A DNA stretch of 35,753 nucleotides, taken from the NCBI GenBank assembly GCA_031296165.1, contig JARLGF010000023.1:1-35753 (forward strand), read 5' to 3'. Below are positions 7,174 through 14,528 of this stretch, one piece after another (the first letter of the stretch is position 1; the number at the start of each line of letters is the position of its first letter). The notes beneath the pieces are model-generated. The model saw nothing but the letters and a program-made list of their open reading frames with translations. It did not search any database and was not told the DNA's origin. Made by a program: the position numbers and the translations under genes. The DNA is from Occallatibacter sp. (GTDB taxonomy: Bacteria; Acidobacteriota; Terriglobia; Terriglobales; Acidobacteriaceae).

Positions 7174-8385
7174 GTGGTGTTGGATGTCGAAGAAGGCACG
7201 AGTCTTGGTATGAGCAGTGAGCGCAGTCTCTCCGGGTGCGGCTTCAATCGCCGTTCCTTCCTGAAGTGCGCGCTGGCGTCGGGTGCGGCCCTGGGAGTGA
7301 GCGAGATGGCCCATCCCGCCGCCGGAATGTCCGCGGCAACTGAGCAGCAAAAGCAGGACGACTCGCGATTCATTGTGGAAGCAAAGTTCTACCAGAAACT
7401 TCCCAATCGCAAAATCAAGTGCAAGCTGTGTCCTCGCGAATGCACGGTGGGCGATCGCGAACGCGGCTATTGCGGAGTGCGGGAAAATCGCGGTGGAACC
7501 TACTACACGCTGGTGCATTCGCGGGTGTGCGCGGCGCACGTCGATCCGGTGGAAAAGAAACCGCTGTTCCACTACCTGCCCGGCAGCCTCGCCTTCTCGC
7601 TGGCCACGGCCGGCTGCAACGTCAACTGCAAATTCTGCCAGAACTGGGACATTTCGCAATCGCGTCCCGAGCAGCTTCCCGCCCATTACGCCCCCCCGCA
7701 ACGCGTTGCCCAACTGGCGAAGCAGTACGCCTGCCCAACCATTGCCTACACCTACAGCGAGCCGGTCGTCTTCAGCGAATACCTGATGGATACAGCCGAT
7801 GCCGGACACCAGGCCGGTATCCGCAGCATTGTGGTGTCCAATGGCTACATGCAGGAGGAAGCGCTGAAAGCCGCGTACGGAAAAATGGACGCGGTCAAGA
7901 TCGATTTGAAGGCTTTCTCCGAGAAGTATTACAGGGATGTGGTCACCGGCCAGTTGAAACCTGTATTGGACACGCTGGTCACTCTGCGCAAGATGGGCAA
8001 ATGGACTGAGATCGTTTACCTGGTGCTGCCGGGCATGAACGACGGCGACGCCGAATTCCGCGGCCTGGCGCAATGGATCAAGTCGAACCTGGGCCCGGAT
8101 GTGCCTCTGCATTTCACGCAATTCCATCCCGAATACCTGTTGAAGAATCTGCCCATCACCCCGGTGCCGACCCTGGAACGCGCCAAGGCCATTGCCGACG
8201 CCGAGGGGCTGCACTACGTCTACATCGGCAATGTGCCGGGACATCCGGCTCAGAATACTTACTGCCCGAAATGCCGCCACATGTTGGTGGAGCGCGCAGG
8301 ATTTACTGCAAACCAGATGCTGATCCGCAAGGATGGCTGCTGCCCCTTCTGCCGGCACCCCATCCCCGGCATCTGGCACGTTTGA
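7174..8385 (+). CDS. amrS: AmmeMemoRadiSam-system radical SAM protein with Tat-like signal
   Basis: A radical SAM enzyme of the AmmeMemoRadiSam system; its reaction is unknown. Numbering from the GTG at 7174 (403 aa), the SAM-cluster motif CNVNCKFC has Cys148, 152 and 155. An N-terminal cysteine set (CKLCPRECTV, then YCGV; Cys83, 86, 90, 100) and a C-terminal double CxxC (YCPKC, CCPFC) suggest extra metal sites. Oddly, the N-terminus has NRRSFLK (Arg26-27) and a hydrophobic segment, resembling a Tat signal, although SAM is cytoplasmic. GTG 7174 is chosen because GGGAGG (7162-7167) lies six bases upstream; ATG 7210 is an alternative that shortens the region before the twin arginines. The Memo-AMMECR1 gene starts 20 bp downstream. 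Confidence 0.9.
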   Translation: MVLDVEEGTSLGMSSERSLSGCGFNRRSFLKCALASGAALGVSEMAHPAAGMSAATEQQKQDDSRFIVEAKFYQKLPNRKIKCKLCPRECTVGDRERGYCGVRENRGGTYYTLVHSRVCAAHVDPVEKKPLFHYLPGSLAFSLATAGCNVNCKFCQNWDISQSRPEQLPAHYAPPQRVAQLAKQYACPTIAYTYSEPVVFSEYLMDTADAGHQAGIRSIVVSNGYMQEEALKAAYGKMDAVKIDLKAFSEKYYRDVVTGQLKPVLDTLVTLRKMGKWTEIVYLVLPGMNDGDAEFRGLAQWIKSNLGPDVPLHFTQFHPEYLLKNLPITPVPTLERAKAIADAEGLHYVYIGNVPGHPAQNTYCPKCRHMLVERAGFTANQMLIRKDGCCPFCRHPIPGIWHV

Positions 8386-8405
8386 GCGCGGAGGAGGTTC
8401 GGTAA

Positions 8406-9932
8406 ATGAACATCAAGAGGAGTTTCAAAATGTATTGGCTGATGTCTCAACTTATCGCGTTCGCGGTTACCGTTCCCTTGCAGCAAGCCGGCGCTGCCAC
8501 TCCGCAGAAGGTGCGGCCGGCCGGAGTTGCCGGCAGCTTCTATCCGGCCGATCCCAAAGAGCTTTCGTCCATGATCGACGACATGCTGGCGCACGCGTCT
8601 TCGCCACCCATCAACGATCCGATCCTGGCCGTGGTTGCGCCGCACGCCGGTTATCCGTACTCCGGTCCCGTGGCGGCTTATACGTACGCTGCACTGAAAG
8701 GCCGCAAGTTTTCGCGCGTCGTGGTGATTGCTCCGTCGCATTACGTAGCCTTTGATTTCACTTCGGTGTATGACGGCGATGCCTACGCCACGCCGCTGGG
8801 AACAGTGCCGGTGGACAAGGTCTTTGCCCATCAGTTGGCCAAAATAAGTCCGTCCATTCGGCTTTCCGGCCAGGGACACGATGCCACTTCGGCAGGCGCT
8901 GAACATGCCCTCGAAGTGCAGTTGCCCTGGCTGCAGCGGGTGTTGGGCGACTTTGAACTGGTTCCCATTGTCATGGGAAATCAGAGCTACGAAAACAGCC
9001 GTGCGCTGGGCGTGGCCCTGGCCAAACTGATCCAGGCCGACAACAAGAGCGGCAGCACTCTGATTGTGGCCAGTTCCGATCTGTCGCACTACCACCCTTA
9101 CGATGACGCCGTAAAGATCGACCACAAAACGCTGCATGCGCTGGTTGCGTGGGACTACTTCAGCATGTCGCAGAACTTCCAGACGCGGGTATGGGAAGCC
9201 TGTGGCGGCGCGCCCATCGTGGCCGCCATGATTGCTTCCGAGCGCATGGGCGCAAACCAGGCCCAGGTGCTCAAGTATGCAAATTCCGGCGACACCGCGG
9301 GTGATCGCTCGCGTGTGGTTGGATACAGCGCGGATGTTTTTGTAAAGGCCCCGCACGGCGCGGCAGAGCAAGCTCCGTTCTCGTTAACCGAACAGGAAAA
9401 AAGCGAACTGCTCGCCCTGGCCCGCAAGTCCGCGGAGTACGCAGTCCAGACGCATAAAGCGTATGAGCCCCCGGCCAGCGCCAGCGAAACGCTCAACCGC
9501 GAGTATGGCGCCTTTGTAACGCTCACTGAAGGTGGAATGCTGCGCGGGTGCATCGGCTATACCTCCGCAGTCAAGCCTCTCAACATCACCGTGCGCGACA
9601 CCGCCTCCTATGCCGCCCTGCGCGATCCGCGATTCCATCCCGTGTCGGTCGCGGAACTGTCGCAGCTTCAATATGAAATCTCCGTGCTCTCGCCCCTCCG
9701 CCGCGTGACCGACATCCAGCAGATCAAGGTCGGCGAGCACGGACTGCTGATGAAGAATGGCGAATACGAAGGCCTTTTGCTTCCCCAGGTGCCGGTGGAA
9801 CAGAAATGGGATCGGCAAAAGTTCCTTGAACAAACCTGCGTCAAGGCAGGCATGCGCTCCGAATGCTGGAAGGATGAGGACACTGACATTTTCATGTTTA
9901 CCGCGGTGGTCTTCGGCGAACACAAGCCTTGA
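8406..9932 (+). CDS. Sec-exported Memo-AMMECR1 fusion (AmmeMemoRadiSam B-A)
   Basis: A 508-residue two-domain protein. Residues 1-31 look like a Sec signal peptide (hydrophobic core LMSQLIAFAVTVPL, then AGAA). Residues 37-315 are a Memo domain: GSFYPADP, APHAGYPYSG (His80), APSHY (His112), SSDLSHYH (Asp225) and ACGGAP (Cys266). These correspond to the His-His-Cys metal site known for human MEMO1. Residues 325-505 are an AMMECR1 domain with the hallmark LRGCIGY at 379-385. The start has GGAGGAGG at 8390-8397, eight bases upstream. In many genomes the two domains are separate genes in the AmmeMemoRadiSam system; here they are fused and apparently exported. Function is unknown. The gene ends four bases from the convergent membrane-protein gene. 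Confidence 0.93.
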   Translation: MNIKRSFKMYWLMSQLIAFAVTVPLQQAGAATPQKVRPAGVAGSFYPADPKELSSMIDDMLAHASSPPINDPILAVVAPHAGYPYSGPVAAYTYAALKGRKFSRVVVIAPSHYVAFDFTSVYDGDAYATPLGTVPVDKVFAHQLAKISPSIRLSGQGHDATSAGAEHALEVQLPWLQRVLGDFELVPIVMGNQSYENSRALGVALAKLIQADNKSGSTLIVASSDLSHYHPYDDAVKIDHKTLHALVAWDYFSMSQNFQTRVWEACGGAPIVAAMIASERMGANQAQVLKYANSGDTAGDRSRVVGYSADVFVKAPHGAAEQAPFSLTEQEKSELLALARKSAEYAVQTHKAYEPPASASETLNREYGAFVTLTEGGMLRGCIGYTSAVKPLNITVRDTASYAALRDPRFHPVSVAELSQLQYEISVLSPLRRVTDIQQIKVGEHGLLMKNGEYEGLLLPQVPVEQKWDRQKFLEQTCVKAGMRSECWKDEDTDIFMFTAVVFGEHKP

Positions 9933-9936
9933 GCGC

Positions 9937-12264
9937 TTAGACCCGGTGCCGCATGGCTTCCACGCTTACCCACGCGGCAAGCAGACCCGGCGCCAGGTTG
10001 ATCGCCGCACTGAGACCTGCGGTTCTCCAGTATCCAAACACCGGGATAAGATAAGTAGCCAACAACAGCGCGCCTGCGCATCCGCCCAGTAGATCTGCGG
10101 CATAGAGCGCGCCCAGTTTTGTCCGGCCGCTGCGGCCATGCAGGTAAATTTCCGCCGCAATGGGAAATTGATAACCTCCCAGCATTCCCGAGAGAGCCGC
10201 CAAAGCAGGAAAAACACACTGCGCGGCCAGCCACGTTGCCGCCACTCCGGAGATCTTTGCCAGCAAGCTGACCGCTAAGATCAGTGCCGGTGCAGACAGG
10301 GCAAGCAGAAACTGGTTGGTTGCAACAGCGCCGTAGGGGAGACGATTGCCTCGGCTTGCGCGGCGGATTCCCAGCCAGCTCCCCAGGGCAATGCCAGCCA
10401 TGCACAGGCCGATCAGGATGGCGAGTTGGTGGTAGACGTAGCCATAGATGGACTGGAACGCCAGCAGCAAAATGATTTCGAGAGTGATCGATGTAAAGCC
10501 GGTTGCGGCCATGCAATACGCCGCTGCCGAACGTGCACGCCTCTCGTGATCGCGCACCAATGCCAAGAGCACTGCCACAAACAACAAGAGGATAAGTGCC
10601 GCGGCAAGAACCCCCGTGAATTTAATTTGAGCCGCAGCCTGGAACCAGCGTGCAAAGCGCGAGTTGAACTGCGCGCTCCACAGCGCAATGTTGAAGTAAT
10701 ACGCAATCGGCGCGAAATCGCGATTGACTGGCGTCGGGGCCACAGGCTGTAGTTGCTCGCTCACCTGATCCATGCGATCGGGCATCATGCGGTAGGGGAT
10801 AAAGTATTCGCTAACATACTGCGTCTTAATGTCCCGCGCGCGCAGCCTCGTAATCAGGACCTGTGGATCGCGCGTGAGAACACCGGGCTGCACGGCGGCG
10901 AAAAAGTGGATTGTTTCGCCTGGGATAGCGACCACAGATGGAAAAACCTCATCCAGAGTGCGCTGCATACAGCGCAAAAACTCCTGCAGGCCGGGACTCA
11001 TGGTTTCCTCCGACGAGCGCAGTTCGAGAGCAAGCAGTCCGCCCGGCGCCAGGTGATCGCGAGCGGATCGAAAGAACTCGGCGGTATAAAACCGGTTCAA
11101 CTGCGCGGTCTGCGGATCGGGCACATTCAGAATGATCACGTCGAACGTGTCCCCGGTGTTCCTCAGATAGAACCGGCCATCTGCATAGTGCGTATGCACC
11201 CGTGGGTCCAGTTCCAAAGGAGCAGACTGCACGGGGAAGAACCGCCGCGCCATGCCGATGAGAGCGGGGTCCAGTTCGACGTAGTCGATCCGCTCGACCG
11301 TGGGATGTTCGAGCGCCTGGGCGATGCTGCCGTTCACGCCGCCGCCAATCATCAACACCCGCCTGGGCGCTGGGTGCTCCAGCAACGCGTAGTGAACGGC
11401 TTCTTCGGCAGCAGCTTCGTCCGGCGCATTGGCCAGGATCACGCCGTTGTCATACAGGCTCCGCAGACTGCCGGTTTGCGTGACCGCGAGGTTGCCGTAG
11501 ATTGAGTCATGCGAACCGATGAGGTCAAAACCCCTCCACAGGCGTGTCTGCGCAGACCTTTCCAACGATGGCGCAACAAAGACAAGAAGAGAAATTGCGC
11601 AATACACCGCGGCAACAACCATCGCGCCAATCCGCCTGCTGTTCATCCGGAAGGCCAGGACTGCTGCCATGCACAGGTTAAGCAGGACCACGATGGAGAC
11701 AATCTGAAAGGGCTGAAGAAAGCGCAGCAACACAAGGCTGGCTACAATCCCTCCAAAACCGGAACCGGCAGCCTCAAGCAAGTAGGCCGAACTGGCGGCA
11801 AGGCGGGAAGAGACGGCGCATTCCTGCTGGTACAGCCGGGCCGCAACCACGAAGAGCGCCCCTGAGATGGCACAAAACAGGCTCAAACATGCAAGAGAGG
11901 TGAGGAGCATCGGTACCGGCCCAACCAGCTCTCCCGGTACGGTCTCAAGCATGGCCCTGGAAGCGCGCAATGCCCACAGGGTCGGCAGCAGGCTGACTGC
12001 AAGCAGACATTCGAGCGCGGCGGCCATCCGGCGTGCATGGCTTCCGCCCAGCGCCAAAGTACTGCTCATGCTGCTGCCGGCAGCGGTCCAGAACAGCCAG
12101 ACAGCCAACACGATGCCCAGCGACATCTCATTGCCGTTGAAAACGACAATCAACTCCCGCGTAAGAACGATCTGTCCGATGACCGCGCTGAATCCGATCA
12201 GCGCCAGAGCCGTTCTTACGGCAGTCGCACTGCGTGCAGGTACGGGCTGTAGATGTGTTTCCAC
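9937..12264 (-). CDS. Spermidine-synthase-like domain within a multi-spanning membrane protein
   Basis: A 775-residue protein in three parts. Residues about 15-240 hold roughly seven hydrophobic segments. About 290-480 is a Rossmann methyltransferase/aminopropyltransferase-like domain (RVLMIGGGVNGSIAQALEH, DYVELDPALIGMA, HYADGRFYLRN, FDVIILNVPDPQTAQLNRFY). About 560-765 is a second set of around seven membrane spans. Such fused membrane/spermidine-synthase proteins are widespread and mostly uncharacterised. The nucleotide-binding loop is GGGVNG rather than GGGDGG, so true polyamine synthesis is doubtful. The GTG start lacks an obvious Shine-Dalgarno. The gene follows the iron-sulfur flavoprotein by 67 bp and converges on the Memo-AMMECR1 fusion with only four bases between stops. 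Confidence 0.85.
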   Translation of the reverse strand: METHLQPVPARSATAVRTALALIGFSAVIGQIVLTRELIVVFNGNEMSLGIVLAVWLFWTAAGSSMSSTLALGGSHARRMAAALECLLAVSLLPTLWALRASRAMLETVPGELVGPVPMLLTSLACLSLFCAISGALFVVAARLYQQECAVSSRLAASSAYLLEAAGSGFGGIVASLVLLRFLQPFQIVSIVVLLNLCMAAVLAFRMNSRRIGAMVVAAVYCAISLLVFVAPSLERSAQTRLWRGFDLIGSHDSIYGNLAVTQTGSLRSLYDNGVILANAPDEAAAEEAVHYALLEHPAPRRVLMIGGGVNGSIAQALEHPTVERIDYVELDPALIGMARRFFPVQSAPLELDPRVHTHYADGRFYLRNTGDTFDVIILNVPDPQTAQLNRFYTAEFFRSARDHLAPGGLLALELRSSEETMSPGLQEFLRCMQRTLDEVFPSVVAIPGETIHFFAAVQPGVLTRDPQVLITRLRARDIKTQYVSEYFIPYRMMPDRMDQVSEQLQPVAPTPVNRDFAPIAYYFNIALWSAQFNSRFARWFQAAAQIKFTGVLAAALILLLFVAVLLALVRDHERRARSAAAYCMAATGFTSITLEIILLLAFQSIYGYVYHQLAILIGLCMAGIALGSWLGIRRASRGNRLPYGAVATNQFLLALSAPALILAVSLLAKISGVAATWLAAQCVFPALAALSGMLGGYQFPIAAEIYLHGRSGRTKLGALYAADLLGGCAGALLLATYLIPVFGYWRTAGLSAAINLAPGLLAAWVSVEAMRHRV

Positions 12265-12331
12265 CAGGACGGAATTGGAATCCTGTCGATCTTGAAAAGC
12301 AAGAGCATCCGGGCCGGTCTCTCTATTGTGT

Positions 12332-12922
12332 TCAGGCCTTGATCTTCTTGAGCAGCCACGCCATGTTTTGCCCGAGCGTTTTCATGGTCTGGATGCCCTC
12401 CTCATCCTTCTCCACGTCGCCAATCTCGCGGCCGATGCCGATGTTCCAATACGACGAACCGGGCACGATCATTTCACTGATCAGGAAGAAGTGGTTCAAG
12501 GCATCGAAGGCGTGGATGGCGCCCGCACGGCGCACGGCCACTACCGCAGCGCCCACCTTGCGGCGGAACATGCCGCCGTTGGCCTTTGAAACCAGGCAGG
12601 CGCGGTCCATCAGGGCTTTGATCTCGGGCGATATGTCGGCAACATAAGTGGGCGAGCCGAGAAGTATGCCGTCCGCCTGTTCCATCTTCTCAATCAAGGC
12701 ATTGCCCATATCGCCGGTTTGCGAACAGCGGTGGTCCTTTTTCGTCGAACACTTACGGCACGAAAGACAGCCGTGAATTCTGGCCCCGCTCAGTTCAATG
12801 AGTTCTGTTTCGATGCCTTCGTTTTCCAGTTCCTTGAGAACGTAGCGCAGCAGGATGGAAGTGTTTCCACCTTTTCTGGCGCTGCCGTTCAATGCGACAA
12901 CCTTAGTGCGAGTTCCGTTCAT
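12332..12922 (-). CDS. Iron-sulfur flavoprotein / NADPH-dependent FMN reductase family
   Basis: A 196-residue flavodoxin-fold protein. The FMN phosphate loop is GSARKGGNTS (residues 13-22), and SPTYVADISPEIKALMDR is the second flavin contact typical of this family. A compact cysteine motif C-x2-C-x2-C-x7-C (Cys52, 55, 58, 66) matches the iron-sulfur flavoprotein (Isf) pattern that binds a 4Fe-4S cluster. It probably shuttles electrons in the cytoplasm; partner and substrate are unknown. The ATG is preceded by GGGAGG at proper spacing. It lies between the amidohydrolase and the membrane protein on the same strand. Confidence 0.88.
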   Translation of the reverse strand: MNGTRTKVVALNGSARKGGNTSILLRYVLKELENEGIETELIELSGARIHGCLSCRKCSTKKDHRCSQTGDMGNALIEKMEQADGILLGSPTYVADISPEIKALMDRACLVSKANGGMFRRKVGAAVVAVRRAGAIHAFDALNHFFLISEMIVPGSSYWNIGIGREIGDVEKDEEGIQTMKTLGQNMAWLLKKIKA

Positions 12923-12991
12923 GAATCAGCCTCCCTTCCCTTGCCTGTCAGCCAGACCGCCGTCCACGCAGGAGTGAACCGGCGCAATCCT

Positions 12992-14353
12992 CTAGCGGAC
13001 AGCTTGGGCCGCGCCCAGTTCGTCCTTGTACACCTTGCCGCCCTTCATGACGAAGGAAACGTGCTCCAGCACCTCGACGCGGTCCAGCGGATTGGCGGTC
13101 ACCGCGATCAGGTCGGCATACTTGCCGGCTTCCAGAGTGCCTTCGTCTTTGGAGCGGTCGATGAGATCGGCGGCTGAGGACGTGGCAGCGCGAATGGCTC
13201 CGGCGGGAGTCATGCCGAACTTGACCATGTAGTGGAACTGCTTGGCGTTGTCTCCGTGGGGATAAACGCCGGCGTCGGTGCCAAAGGCGATCTTGACCCC
13301 GGCAGCCACGGCCTTGGCAAAGTTTTCGCGCTGCAGCCGGCCCACCATTTTTTCCTTGTCCACATTCTCCTTGGGCAGGCCAAACTCGATTGCCTTTCCG
13401 AGGATGTAATCGTCGTTGTAGATATCGGCCACCAGATAGGTGCCGTGCGCCTTCATCAGGTCGATGCCTTCCTGGTCGATCAGGCTGCCGTGCTCAATGG
13501 AATCGATGCCGGCGCGGACCGCGTCTTTGATGCCTTCCGCGCCGTGAGCGTGTGCGGCCACCTTGCGTCCGGCGCGATGCGCCTCGTCAGCGGCCATCTT
13601 CATCTCTTCGTAGGTCAACTGCTCGGCGCCCGGCTTGTCTCCCAGCGAGAGCACGCCGCCGGTGGCCAGTATCTTGATGACGTCCACACCATACTTGATC
13701 TGCTCGCGGACCGCATGGCGTACCTGTTCCGGACCATCGGCAATGGCAAAATCGCGCTCGGCCGGATACATCATGTTCTCAACCCCCGGCGCAAAGCCGT
13801 TCATGTCTCCGTGGCCGCCGGTAATGGAGATGGCTGGTCCGCTGGCCACCACGCGCGGGCCGGGGATATATCCCGAATCGATGGCGCGGCGCAGATCCAC
13901 CGCGAAGAAGGGCTGCGAGCCCAGGTCGCGCACGCCTGTAAAACCGGCCTGGAGGGTCTGTCTGGCGTTGACCACACCGTTAAAACCACCCATAAACGGA
14001 GTGTCTTTCACCTCGTTGATGGGGTCGTATTTGTCGGCGCGACTCTCAAGATGGGTGTGGCAGTCGATGAGGCCGGGCAACACCCAATCCTGAGAGAGAT
14101 CTACAACCGTGGCGCCGGCCGGAATCGCCACCTGGGCTGCAGGCCCAACTTTGGCGATGCGTTCTCCCTCGATCACCAGCACTACGTTGTCGCGTAGCTG
14201 GTCGCTGGTGGCGTCGAACAGATGGCCCGCCTTGACGTAGACAGTCGGCGGAGGCGCAGAGGCAGCGGCTTGGGCAAAAGCGCCTGAAATCACGGCTGAA
14301 AATGCAGCCAGTGCAAGCAGCGAGCGACAAAGCATAGAAGGATTGCGGAACAA
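12992..14353 (-). CDS. Exported amidohydrolase-family protein
   Basis: A metal-dependent hydrolase of the amidohydrolase superfamily (imidazolonepropionase / prolidase-like branch), about 453 residues, with a signal peptide (LLALAAFSAVISGAFAQA). Metal-site motifs are DCHTHLE, ATGG after a candidate Lys (VIKILATGG), AHAHGAEG, SIEHGSL and the catalytic Asp in FGTDAGV. The TTG at 14353 is chosen because GAGGAG (14360-14365 on the plus strand) sits six bases before it and it gives a positively charged n-region. ATG 14335 and ATG 14389 lack such a site. Likely periplasmic hydrolysis of a dipeptide or cyclic amide; the substrate cannot be read from sequence. A terminator separates it from the upstream GH3 gene. 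Confidence 0.88.
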   Translation of the reverse strand: MFRNPSMLCRSLLALAAFSAVISGAFAQAAASAPPPTVYVKAGHLFDATSDQLRDNVVLVIEGERIAKVGPAAQVAIPAGATVVDLSQDWVLPGLIDCHTHLESRADKYDPINEVKDTPFMGGFNGVVNARQTLQAGFTGVRDLGSQPFFAVDLRRAIDSGYIPGPRVVASGPAISITGGHGDMNGFAPGVENMMYPAERDFAIADGPEQVRHAVREQIKYGVDVIKILATGGVLSLGDKPGAEQLTYEEMKMAADEAHRAGRKVAAHAHGAEGIKDAVRAGIDSIEHGSLIDQEGIDLMKAHGTYLVADIYNDDYILGKAIEFGLPKENVDKEKMVGRLQRENFAKAVAAGVKIAFGTDAGVYPHGDNAKQFHYMVKFGMTPAGAIRAATSSAADLIDRSKDEGTLEAGKYADLIAVTANPLDRVEVLEHVSFVMKGGKVYKDELGAAQAVR

Positions 14354-14415
14354 GATGCACTCCTCAAATTGAAGGATAAGTGTACTCATTATAGAAAGCG
14401 CGCGGGCCCTGCGAC

Positions 14416-14459
14416 GGAACAAAACAAAGCCGGGCCTGGCTTTGTTTGCCAGGCCCGAC
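14416..14459 (-). terminator. Rho-independent terminator of the GH3 gene
   Basis: GCCGGGCCTGGC (14429-14440) pairs with GCCAGGCCCGAC (14448-14459) at 11 of 12 positions around a seven-base loop. On the minus strand the stem is followed by TTTGTTTTGTTCC. It lies 70 bp after the GH3 stop and upstream of the amidohydrolase start. Confidence 0.8.
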
Positions 14460-14528
14460 CGGTTTGGAAACAAGAATTCGCATTGCTGCTGTAACTGGAT
14501 GAAAGCATAACTACACTCTTTACCCGTC

